Positions 1 through 6,042 of a stretch of 6,302 nucleotides of DNA are shown piece after piece. Each line of letters starts with the position of its first letter. Position 1 is the first letter of the stretch. The translations under genes and the position numbers were made by a program. The notes below the pieces were generated by a model. That model had not been told where the DNA came from. It was given only the letters and a program-made list of their open reading frames with translations, and ran no database searches. This DNA is from DATJMJ01 sp035503975. Its GTDB lineage: Bacteria > Actinomycetota > Acidimicrobiia > Acidimicrobiales > Palsa-688. The stretch covers positions 1 to 6,302 of the forward strand of contig DATJST010000143.1 of NCBI GenBank assembly GCA_035503975.1, given 5' to 3'.

Positions 1-2380
1 CGAGATCTGTGACGTTGGCCAACGCGCCGCGGGAGAACTCCTGACCCAGGACCGAGGCGGCGACGATGGCCTCACGAGGGCCGGCAGGCAGACGGTCCAC
101 CCGGGCACGAACCAGACGTTCGAGGGCTTCTGGCACCTGGCCCGGGGCACCCAGGTCGAGCCTCCACCGCCCGTCCTCGCCCCTCGCCAGTGCGCGGGTC
201 TCCAGCAGCGACGACACCCGCTCTTCTAGAAACAGCGGGTTGCCCTCCACTCCGTCGCTCACCGCCCTCACGATTTCATCGGTTGCCCCTGCTCCTAACA
301 GGCCGCGGGCGAGCTCACGCTCGGGACGTTCGGGGAGAGGACCGAGCGCCAACCTCAGCCGGTGAGCGTGGCCGCCAGCGAGCAGCCTTCCTTCCAGCGC
401 GGAGCCACCGGGGTCGGGCTCGGGGCGCCTGGTCGCCACCAGCAGCAGTGGGCCGCCCTCCGCCAGAGAGGCGACAAGTTCGGTCAGACGTAACGACGTC
501 GGGTCCGCCCAGTGGAGGTCCTCCAGTACGAGCACTGTCGGGCCGTAGGCCATGAGGCGCGAAATGAGGCTTTGCACGGCAACAAAACTGGCCCGCTGGA
601 GCGGTTCGGGCCCGAGATGGGAAAGAGCCAGCGCGGCCCGGCCCGGGCCGAAGCCCATTAACTGCGACAGGAGCCCCACCTGGTCGTCGTCCACTCCCTC
701 CCCGAAAACGGCTTTCAAAGCCCTTGTCAAAGCCGCTCGCGCCACCTCTTCGTCTTCTTCGGGGGCGACGCCGACCCAGGCGCAGAGAAGCTGTTGGTAG
801 AGCCCGTAGGGCGTGGTGGAGCCATAGGAAACGGCCCGGCCCTCTAGCCACAGCGGCAACCTGCCCGACGCTGCCCCGACCCAGGCCATGAACAACTTCC
901 GGCACTCTTGGACCAGCCGGGTCTTGCCGAGCCCCGGCTCAGCAACGATAACCACCACCCCTCCCCGGCCGGCGGTGACCTCCCTCACGGCGTCCCTGAA
1001 AAGCGACAGTTCGCTTGCCCGGCCCACAAGCGGGACAGGACCAGCCATACCCCGCCGGCCCGCGTCAAGGAGCCGAGCTCTAGGCCGTTCGAGGTAGTGG
1101 GCCACAACGGGCGGTCCGGCGGGGTACATGCCTACCTCTTCGGCATCGCTCCATTCGAACAGGCCCTCGGTAGCACGGTGGGTTGCCGGACCGACAAGTA
1201 CCGAAGCCGGCTTGGAAAAGGACTGGAGAGCCGCGGCCACGCTGACGGCCTCGCCCACGGCCCCGTAGTGGGTGCCCGCGCCCACCCCGATGGGGCCAAC
1301 CAAAGCCTGCCCCGTCTCGACTCCTACGCGCACGTAAAGGTCCTGGTCTCGAGAGGTCAGGCTACGGACCGAACGGAACGCCGCCCGCAAGGCACGCTCC
1401 GGGTCGTCCTCGTGGGCGTCGGGGGCCCCGAAAATCGCCACCAGTCCCGCGCCCGAAACGGAGCTGACCGTACCCCCCAGCGCCTCGACATGGCCTATCA
1501 CTTCGGCCAGGGCGGCGCTCAAACGCTCACCTAGCTCCTCGGCCCCGAGGCTCCCGCCAGTGCTAACCGTCGGCGCCAGCTGGGCAAAAAGCACGCTCAC
1601 TAGGCGGCGTCCCTCCGCCGGGGCAACTCGCTCCGAGGTGGCCCGGGACAGCCCGGACGTGCTGGGTGCCCAAGCCTCCTCCAATTCCGGGGATGCCCGC
1701 AGGCCCAGTTCGTCTAGCGCCTTGTGGCAACGCCCGTACGTCGCGATAGCCAAAGCGGCCTCGCCCTGAGCCGAGTAAGCGCGCACGAGAGCGGCAGCCG
1801 ACTCCTCCGATGTTGGGTCGGCTTCAAAACAGGCTTCCCAGGCTTGGACGACATCGGCCAGCCCCGACCTCCCATAGCCCCTGGCGCGGTCTCTCGCCAG
1901 TGTGAGACGGGCTTGTTGGCGAAGGGCCTCCAGAGCCTCTCGCGGGCGCAACGCCCACTCTGCGTAAGGTTCGTCCTCTAAAAGGACAGATTGTTCGTGC
2001 AGTGCTTCTCCCAACAACTCGTCGCGCTCAGGCCCAGGGCGCATGGACAGCCCTGAGCGAAGAGCCTCCCGGTGGTCTTCAACGTCGACCTTTAGATCGG
2101 GCCGCGCCCAGATGCGGACCCGGTCGGCCAGCAGCATCCCCCCAGCCACCTCGCCCAGAGCTGAGAGAGCGGCCTTCGCCATGGAGAGTGCCTTACGAAG
2201 CTCATTTGTGGCCGCGCTAGCCTCCAGGTGCGGGAACAACGCTTCGCAAGCTGCTTCACGACCAATGCGCCGACCCGGGCTCACGAGGACCAGTGCGCAT
2301 AGGCGCCGGGCGCTCGGCCGAGGCCAAGCCCCAATGGAGACGTCGCCCAAAGTGACCGAAAATGGGCCTAACAGCCTCAC
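1..2380 (-). CDS. SARP/BTAD transcriptional regulator with degenerate cyclase domain and AAA ATPase (3' end outside window)
   Basis: The frame is open without a stop from 2440 to the window edge, giving 793 codons from the chosen GTG at 2380; the C-terminus is missing. Residues 1-95 form a SARP/OmpR-like winged helix (start VRLLGPFSVTLGD, recognition region NELRKALSMAKAAL). Residues about 98-238 are a BTAD helical domain. Residues about 255-420 resemble a class III nucleotide cyclase (VSVLFAQL, GLVAIFGAP), but both metal-binding Asp positions are replaced (Q267, A311). Residues about 450 onward are an AAA/STAND ATPase with Walker A EPGLGKT (481-487), Walker B VLVLEDLHWAD (about 616-626) and the motif GNPLFLEE (N714). 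Such proteins usually end in TPR repeats, which would lie outside the window. The expected role is ATP-controlled, pathway-specific DNA-binding activation. The start is uncertain: GTG 2380 begins exactly at the conserved fold, and GTG 2434 would add 18 residues. The gene holds five TTA codons (residues 4, 134, 574, 630, 695), against none in the two upstream genes. Confidence 0.9.
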   Translation of the reverse strand, partial: MRLLGPFSVTLGDVSIGAWPRPSARRLCALVLVSPGRRIGREAACEALFPHLEASAATNELRKALSMAKAALSALGEVAGGMLLADRVRIWARPDLKVDVEDHREALRSGLSMRPGPERDELLGEALHEQSVLLEDEPYAEWALRPREALEALRQQARLTLARDRARGYGRSGLADVVQAWEACFEADPTSEESAAALVRAYSAQGEAALAIATYGRCHKALDELGLRASPELEEAWAPSTSGLSRATSERVAPAEGRRLVSVLFAQLAPTVSTGGSLGAEELGERLSAALAEVIGHVEALGGTVSSVSGAGLVAIFGAPDAHEDDPERALRAAFRSVRSLTSRDQDLYVRVGVETGQALVGPIGVGAGTHYGAVGEAVSVAAALQSFSKPASVLVGPATHRATEGLFEWSDAEEVGMYPAGPPVVAHYLERPRARLLDAGRRGMAGPVPLVGRASELSLFRDAVREVTAGRGGVVVIVAEPGLGKTRLVQECRKLFMAWVGAASGRLPLWLEGRAVSYGSTTPYGLYQQLLCAWVGVAPEEDEEVARAALTRALKAVFGEGVDDDQVGLLSQLMGFGPGRAALALSHLGPEPLQRASFVAVQSLISRLMAYGPTVLVLEDLHWADPTSLRLTELVASLAEGGPLLLVATRRPEPDPGGSALEGRLLAGGHAHRLRLALGPLPERPERELARGLLGAGATDEIVRAVSDGVEGNPLFLEERVSSLLETRALARGEDGRWRLDLGAPGQVPEALERLVRARVDRLPAGPREAIVAASVLGQEFSRGALANVTDL

Positions 2381-2438
2381 CTGCAGGCGACCTTCTACGC
2401 GAACTCCAGGACCTCGGGCCGTGCTGGCAGGCACGGCA

Positions 2439-2461
2439 CATTATCGCACCAGCCGCCTCCT
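2439..2461 (-). promoter_or_regulatory. Strong Shine-Dalgarno with two-codon GTG-CGA-TAA ORF ahead of the regulator
   Basis: On the minus strand an ideal AGGAGG (2461-2456) is followed after 6 nt by GTG CGA TAA (2449-2441). This reading frame is the regulator's own frame, so the best ribosome site in the gap is closed by a stop after two codons. The TAA overlaps an ATG (2441-2439) in a different frame. In-frame GTG codons at 2434 and 2380 have weaker or badly spaced ribosome sites (GAAGG lies 10 nt before 2380). This could be a minimal leader ORF with reinitiation, a nonsense mutation that shortened the N-terminus, or chance. Confidence 0.3.
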
Positions 2462-2496
2462 CGAGGCCCTTCGTCCCAGCGCGAGCTTTGTAACCT

Positions 2497-3231
2497 CTAC
2501 CTGCTGCTGTGCGAGGCCGTCTCGTTCGTCATCTTCCACCTGCCATCGAAGCGGGCCAAGGCGACGAAATCGAGCCAGTCGTTACCCCAGGCGATGGCGA
2601 CCTGGGCGGCGTCCCCCATCTGGGCCACCGAGATAACCCGCAGCTGGACACGCTCCGGCTCGTCTTCATGGGCTGCCCAGGATTTGAACTGCGCCTCGGT
2701 GAGCGGGCACGTGTGCAATGCGCCGGCCTTATCGACGTGGAACATCCAGGCATCTTCATGGAAGGCCCCTTTCAACTTGTCCACGTCGCGGTCATTCCAC
2801 CCGTCCACATATAGTTGGACGCTGTCGACGATGCTGTCGTAGTCAGACATCGTGAGCACTGCCCCGGCGAGGCGACTGTGGGAGGCGGTCTTGTTGGTGA
2901 TGAGCCATTCACGACCAGTGCGTACCAACGAGTGAAAGTCGCGCCAATCATCACCAAAGGCCAACGCAACTCCGGCGGCATCTCCCATCTGGGCCACTGA
3001 CAGCACGCGAAGCTGTACCGGGTCATGTTCTTCGGTCGGCGTTGCCCACTGCCTGAAAACCTTCTCGGCGAGCGGGACAGCACGGCTTTCGCCGTTCTCA
3101 TTGGTCCAGAACATCCAGGCATCCTCATGGAAGGCCCGCTTGAACTTCGTTATGTCGCGGTCATTGAAACCGTCGATGTAGAGGCGGACCGCAGAGACTA
3201 TCCCGTCGTAGTCGCCGGTGGTCATTGTCAT
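2497..3231 (-). CDS. Tandem NTF2-like/SnoaL-like protein (two fused domains)
   Basis: The protein has 244 residues and consists of two copies of an alpha+beta fold of about 114 residues, residues 7-120 and 130-243, joined by a nine-residue linker. Each copy begins DYDxIV, continues (R/Q)LYxDGxNDRD and AFHEDAWMF, and ends in SVAQMGDAA, a W-rich strand and TASHS. The N-terminal helix with the LYxDGxNDRD region followed by FHEDA is typical of the NTF2-like superfamily (SnoaL-like or lumazine-binding-like groups). Single-domain members form dimers and serve as small-molecule binding proteins, isomerases or cyclases; this chain could fold as a covalent pseudo-dimer. No signal peptide or membrane segment is seen, so it is probably cytosolic. 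Start ATG 3231 has an excellent ribosome site. It lies 43 bp behind the methyltransferase, suggesting co-transcription. The exact function is unknown. Confidence 0.88.
   Translation of the reverse strand: MTMTTGDYDGIVSAVRLYIDGFNDRDITKFKRAFHEDAWMFWTNENGESRAVPLAEKVFRQWATPTEEHDPVQLRVLSVAQMGDAAGVALAFGDDWRDFHSLVRTGREWLITNKTASHSRLAGAVLTMSDYDSIVDSVQLYVDGWNDRDVDKLKGAFHEDAWMFHVDKAGALHTCPLTEAQFKSWAAHEDEPERVQLRVISVAQMGDAAQVAIAWGNDWLDFVALARFDGRWKMTNETASHSSR
2503..3213 (-). repeat. Intragenic tandem duplication, 369-bp period
   Basis: The two copies span 3213-2872 and 2844-2503. They align without a gap at an offset of 123 codons. My hand count gives about 65 identical residues of 114 (57%). Similarity is visible in DNA: around 2743-2769 and 3112-3138 the plus strand reads nearly the same (ACATCCAGGCATC then TCATGGAAGGCCC, one differing base between). 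The second copy keeps an internal ATG (Met128, in VLTMSDYD) just before its start, as expected if a once separate gene was fused, but no ribosome site precedes it. Confidence 0.9.
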
Positions 3232-3237
3232 TTTAGG

Positions 3238-3243
3238 CTCCTT
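3238..3243 (-). promoter_or_regulatory. Ribosome binding site of the tandem NTF2-like gene
   Basis: The minus strand reads AAGGAG, then CCTAAA, then ATG at 3231, a near-perfect Shine-Dalgarno with 6-nt spacing. It fixes this start. The whole 43-nt gap from the methyltransferase stop (TGA, 3277-3275) is purine-rich on the mRNA and shows no hairpin or terminator, which favours a shared transcript. Confidence 0.75.
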
Positions 3244-3274
3244 CTTGGTTGTCAGTAACTTCCTCTTCTTCTTT

Positions 3275-4492
3275 TCACTCTTTCTTCGATGCTGCTCCGA
3301 ACCTTGAGCGGCGGCCGGTAACTCGGCGTCCTTGCCGGTGGCTGCTCTTGGTGGCGAGGTAGTAATTGTTGAAAAGGTCTTGCGGCAGCCTCCTCACGTC
3401 CACCGCGCCGAACCCCGCCTCGGCAAGCATCTGGCGGGTCCTTTCTTCGCCCCACATGGCCCCAAGTCCCATGCCGCCGGCTGCGAGCGAGACCGTCACG
3501 CAGTGCATGCAAGATGCGGTGTACATCGTCGGCGCCCAGGGGATATCAAGATTGCCCACAAGGGTGCTCGAAGCTCCGATCTCGACGCAAAGATAGGCGC
3601 CGTCGGCCCGGAGCGCGCAGGCAATGGCGCGCAGGACGACGTCCGGTCGGGCCTGGTCGTGCACTGCACCAAAGGTCGTGATGAAGTCGAACCGCTCATG
3701 TTCATCAAGCGTCGCGACATCACGGTTCTCGAACTGCACGTTGCCGAGCTGCCTCCGCTCCGCCTCGGCCCGTCCGGCCGCAACGGCAGTAGCTGACAAG
3801 TCCCAGCCCATGAAACGGCTCGCCGGGAAGGCCTCGGCCATTACGTTCAGGGCGTGGCCGTAGCCGCACCCCACGTCGGCGACCTCAATGCCCGAGCGCA
3901 GTCGTTCGGTGATCCCGGGGACCAGAGGCAGCACCTCTTTTAGCAGGCAAGCGTCGAGGCTAGCCCATCCGATTTCAGCCTGGACCGCCTGAAAGCGCGG
4001 GAAGGCCTCGTACGGCACGCCCCCGCCGCGCTTGAAGCACTCGATGATGCGGTCCTCGGAAGCTCCAAACACGGCGATCAACTGGAGCGCGACTGCAGCG
4101 TTGGCCGACCCCGCAACACGGGTCAGGCGAGCGGAATGCTCGGCTGGCAGGACGAACGTCATCGCCTCCGGGTCGTGCTCGACGATCCGACCCGAAACCA
4201 TAGCACCGAGCCACTCTCGCACATACCGCTCGTTCAGGCCCGCGTTCTCAGCTATCTCGGCACTGGTGGCAGGGGGCAGTTCGGCCATCGTGTCGAACAG
4301 GCCGGTCCGGTGCCCGATGCTGACCATCAACGCAAGAGACCCGTTGTTGGACACGTCCATGAGACGCTCCGCGAACGAACGCCTCGTGACCGTGCCGCTG
4401 TCAGCCAAGGCTCCTTGCCACCGCCGTCCCACGTACTCTTCCCCCACGTAGCCAAGCTTCGCGTTGGCCCGTTCCCAAATCGTTCTCGCCAA
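3275..4492 (-). CDS. Class I SAM-dependent methyltransferase with N-terminal winged helix (Rv2258c-like)
   Basis: The longest form has 405 residues. Residues about 40-120 form a winged-helix/dimerisation region (IGHRTGLFDTMAELPPATSA, then GLNERYVREWLGAMV), as in Rv2258c-type and other small-molecule methyltransferases. The Rossmann core follows: motif I VADVGCGYG (204-212), acidic residue after strand 2 in MGWDLS (D231), NRDVATL (D258) near the adenine site, FDFITTFGAVHD (268-279), and a C-terminal GGMGLGAMWGEE then AEAGF segment typical of this family. It should transfer a methyl group from SAM to a small molecule; the substrate is unknown. The start is unsettled. The longest start is TTG 4492 with no clear ribosome site. 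GTG 4432 follows GGGGGAAGAG by 3 nt, and ATG 4360 follows GCGGAG by 6 nt but would cut into the winged-helix region. A basic tail of about 24 residues (RRVTGRRSR) extends beyond the usual family end near YYLATK. It is first in the presumed minus-strand operon. Confidence 0.88.
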   Translation of the reverse strand: MARTIWERANAKLGYVGEEYVGRRWQGALADSGTVTRRSFAERLMDVSNNGSLALMVSIGHRTGLFDTMAELPPATSAEIAENAGLNERYVREWLGAMVSGRIVEHDPEAMTFVLPAEHSARLTRVAGSANAAVALQLIAVFGASEDRIIECFKRGGGVPYEAFPRFQAVQAEIGWASLDACLLKEVLPLVPGITERLRSGIEVADVGCGYGHALNVMAEAFPASRFMGWDLSATAVAAGRAEAERRQLGNVQFENRDVATLDEHERFDFITTFGAVHDQARPDVVLRAIACALRADGAYLCVEIGASSTLVGNLDIPWAPTMYTASCMHCVTVSLAAGGMGLGAMWGEERTRQMLAEAGFGAVDVRRLPQDLFNNYYLATKSSHRQGRRVTGRRSRFGAASKKE

Positions 4493-4511
4493 ACCGAGAT
4501 CGGAGCGCGGT

Positions 4512-4527
4512 GCCAGGTCGACCTGGC
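4512..4527. promoter_or_regulatory. Perfect 16-bp palindrome upstream of the methyltransferase
   Basis: GCCAGGTCGACCTGGC equals its own reverse complement. It ends 20 bp before TTG 4492 (80 bp before GTG 4432). It could be an operator for a dimeric regulator placed downstream of the promoter, or an RNA hairpin in the methyltransferase leader. No U-run follows on either strand, so a terminator is unlikely. Confidence 0.45.
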
Positions 4528-4569
4528 GTACTCAGCCGACGGTGATCGTGTGAATGGGCCTTCTAGTAC

Positions 4570-4609
4570 TGGGAACGTTCTGGGAACGCAGTCGAGCGAC
4601 GATCGAGCC
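4570..4609. promoter_or_regulatory. Predicted SARP-box array (four heptamers, 11-bp phase)
   Basis: On the plus strand the heptamers are TGGGAAC (4570-4576), TGGGAAC (4581-4587), TCGAGCG (4592-4598) and TCGAGCC (4603-4609). Each is separated by 4 bp, so all start exactly 11 bp apart. TCGAGC(C/G) direct repeats with 11-bp phase are the known binding pattern of SARP regulators such as DnrI and ActII-ORF4. The first two units agree with each other and share only T1 and G3 with both TCGAGC units. The regulator with a SARP-type winged helix is encoded in this same window. No clear -10 box lies at the usual short distance on either side, so the regulated direction is undecided. Confidence 0.5.
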
Positions 4610-4753
4610 AGTGCCCCAGGTCCGACCGTCTGAGACGCTGCGGAACCACCCGGCAAACCCGCCACCTTGCAGGATGCGGCTCCGAGTCGCTGAGCCAACT
4701 CGTGCGTCTTGGACGCCGTACATGAGCACGTGAAAGGTTACCGCCGCTTCTTC

Positions 4754-4782
4754 TTCGCATTGCAAATCTCGCTCAATACAAA
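4754..4782 (+). promoter_or_regulatory. Possible sigma70-type promoter of the propeller gene
   Basis: TTCGCA (4754-4759) and TACAAA (4777-4782) are 17 bp apart. Each matches four of six consensus bases (TTGACA, TATAAT). Transcription would start near 4789, leaving a leader of about 20 nt. The fit is moderate, and other A-rich positions are possible. Confidence 0.28.
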
Positions 4783-4797
4783 GGGCGAACGAAAAAC

Positions 4798-4804
4798 AAA
4801 GGAG
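4798..4804 (+). promoter_or_regulatory. Ribosome binding site of the propeller gene
   Basis: AAAGGAG lies 5 nt before ATG 4810. It supports this start even though it gives an unusually long stretch ahead of the hydrophobic core of the signal peptide. No in-frame ATG, GTG or TTG occurs in the first 40 codons after it. Confidence 0.7.
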
Positions 4805-4809
4805 AGAAA

Positions 4810-6042
4810 ATGACCCACCAGTGCTCAACCCACAACAGCGCAGCTCGGGGCCCGAGCAGAGCGCCGAGTGGCCACCTTCATGAGGCCAAACGGCCAGAGG
4901 TCCGGAGGAGTGCCAAGGCCGGAGCGCTGTTATCGCTTTTGGGATTGGCAGGCTCCGTGCTGGTTGCACCAACCGGAGCCTCCGCTGCCTCTTTTGGCTT
5001 CGGGTCCTTCGCACCCGGGAGCGTGGTGGTCGCTCAGGGTGGCACGATCTCAGGGAACGGCCTGGGCACTCCTGGGACGGTGTCGGCAGATGGGTATGTG
5101 AACGTTTACCCGCCCAACTCCAACGGTGACGTGGCTCCAGAGGCAAGCTTCACCCAGGGCTTGTACGGCCCCTTCGTCGTGGTCTTCGACCGCGCAGGCG
5201 ATATGTGGGCAGCCAACGTCGATGATACGAGTGACAGCACCATCGTGGAGATCACCGCGGCCCAGCTCGCGACACCCAACCCGGAGCCGGCTGTGACCAT
5301 AACGGGGGCAGGGGATGCGCTCGAGTACCCCTATGGGATGGCTTTCGACAGCTCGGGGGACCTATGGGTCGTCGGTAACTACGTGGGCGTGGTCTACGAG
5401 TACGCGAAGTGGCAATTGGCGCACTCGGGCTCGCCGGCACCCGTCAGGACGATTACGGACCTACCTGGCACCCCGAACGGCGACGGTTTCGACCCCTGGG
5501 GCAACCTCTGGGTGTCGACCGCAACTTCTACACAGTGCCCTCAGGGCTGCGTGGTCGAGTTCTCCAAGTCCGAGCTGGCCAGCCCACACCCCGGGCCGAC
5601 GGTTATTATCTCTTCGACCGGTGGCGCCAATCTTTCCTTCACCCCCTCGGGGGACATGTGGCTGGTCACCGGAGGAGGGCCGGCAAGTGACTGCGTTTAC
5701 GGTGACCCCTGTAACAACGAGCTCGTAGAGTTCACCAGGGCCCAACTGTCGGCGTCGGGCTCGCCCGCACCCGCCGTCACGGTCCGTTCGGACATTGCTG
5801 GCTGCTCGACCTACGGGGCTCCCGCTACCCCCTGCGCCAACGGGTCCCTCTACGGGCCGTACGGGGTAGCGGTCGACCCCGCTGGGGACGTCTGGGTCTC
5901 GAACTTCAACACGCCCACTGCAGTCGAGTACGGCAGCGACCAGCTCCCCAGGTGGGGGTCGGCATCGCCCACTCCTGAACGGACCATCGCCGGCCCGGAC
6001 ACTGGGATGGACTGGCCCTCCTTCGTCACCCTTACACCATAA
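4810..6042 (+). CDS. Probable secreted NHL-like beta-propeller protein
   Basis: The protein has 410 residues. Residues 1-59 look like a Sec signal peptide: a long basic n-region ending RRSAK, a hydrophobic core (about 39-53) and an ASA cleavage site near residue 59. The mature part is a repeat protein with GDxW or GNLW motifs at 130-133, 183-186, 231-234, 281-284 and 359-362. Strands of the type VVEY or LVEF, then xPxPxxTI, alternate with YGxAxDxxGD turns. I count about six blades, the last completed only by the C-terminal strand SFVTL, as in NHL, SMP-30 or virginiamycin B lyase-like propellers. Six cysteines of the mature part fall in three local pairs (243/247, 295/301, 332/342), which suits disulfides outside the cytoplasm. 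No catalytic residues or cell-wall anchor are recognised; ligand binding or a surface role is possible. It is divergently transcribed from the methyltransferase and may share control through the heptamer array. Confidence 0.85.
   Translation: MTHQCSTHNSAARGPSRAPSGHLHEAKRPEVRRSAKAGALLSLLGLAGSVLVAPTGASAASFGFGSFAPGSVVVAQGGTISGNGLGTPGTVSADGYVNVYPPNSNGDVAPEASFTQGLYGPFVVVFDRAGDMWAANVDDTSDSTIVEITAAQLATPNPEPAVTITGAGDALEYPYGMAFDSSGDLWVVGNYVGVVYEYAKWQLAHSGSPAPVRTITDLPGTPNGDGFDPWGNLWVSTATSTQCPQGCVVEFSKSELASPHPGPTVIISSTGGANLSFTPSGDMWLVTGGGPASDCVYGDPCNNELVEFTRAQLSASGSPAPAVTVRSDIAGCSTYGAPATPCANGSLYGPYGVAVDPAGDVWVSNFNTPTAVEYGSDQLPRWGSASPTPERTIAGPDTGMDWPSFVTLTP

Larger units (their letters stand above)
4493..4809. 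other. Divergent intergenic region (317 bp)
   Basis: It separates the minus-strand methyltransferase from the plus-strand propeller gene, so it should hold promoters for both. It contains the 16-bp palindrome, the 11-bp-phased heptamer array and, nearer the plus-strand gene, an A-rich stretch with a possible promoter and a strong ribosome site. The segment 4621-4740 shows nothing I can interpret. Open frames crossing the region have no recognisable protein content. Confidence 0.75.

Noticed and set aside
988..1642. An active adenylate or guanylate cyclase domain.
   Set aside because: The fold is recognisable, but both metal-binding Asp and the Asn/Arg pair are replaced, so activity is not supported.
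908..2636. Several plus-strand frames of about 200 codons opposite the regulator (908-1534, 2043-2636).
   Set aside because: They lie antisense to a continuous SARP-cyclase-ATPase reading frame with clear motifs and have low-complexity Arg/Pro/Ser-rich translations.
3246..3290. Pyrimidine-rich plus-strand stretch as a simple-sequence repeat or terminator.
   Set aside because: It is the complement of the Lys/Glu-coding methyltransferase end and a purine-rich ribosome-loading gap; there is no stem and no regular repeat unit.
4903..4986. A twin-arginine (Tat) signal in the propeller protein.
   Set aside because: Two arginines are present (32-33), but the following residues SAK lack the conserved Phe-Leu pattern; a Sec signal is the simpler reading.
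4532..5146. A 204-residue minus-strand open frame across the divergent region and the propeller 5' end.
   Set aside because: It overlaps the well-supported propeller gene, is rich in Arg, Ser and Pro without domain character, and covers the regulatory array; it is a shadow frame.
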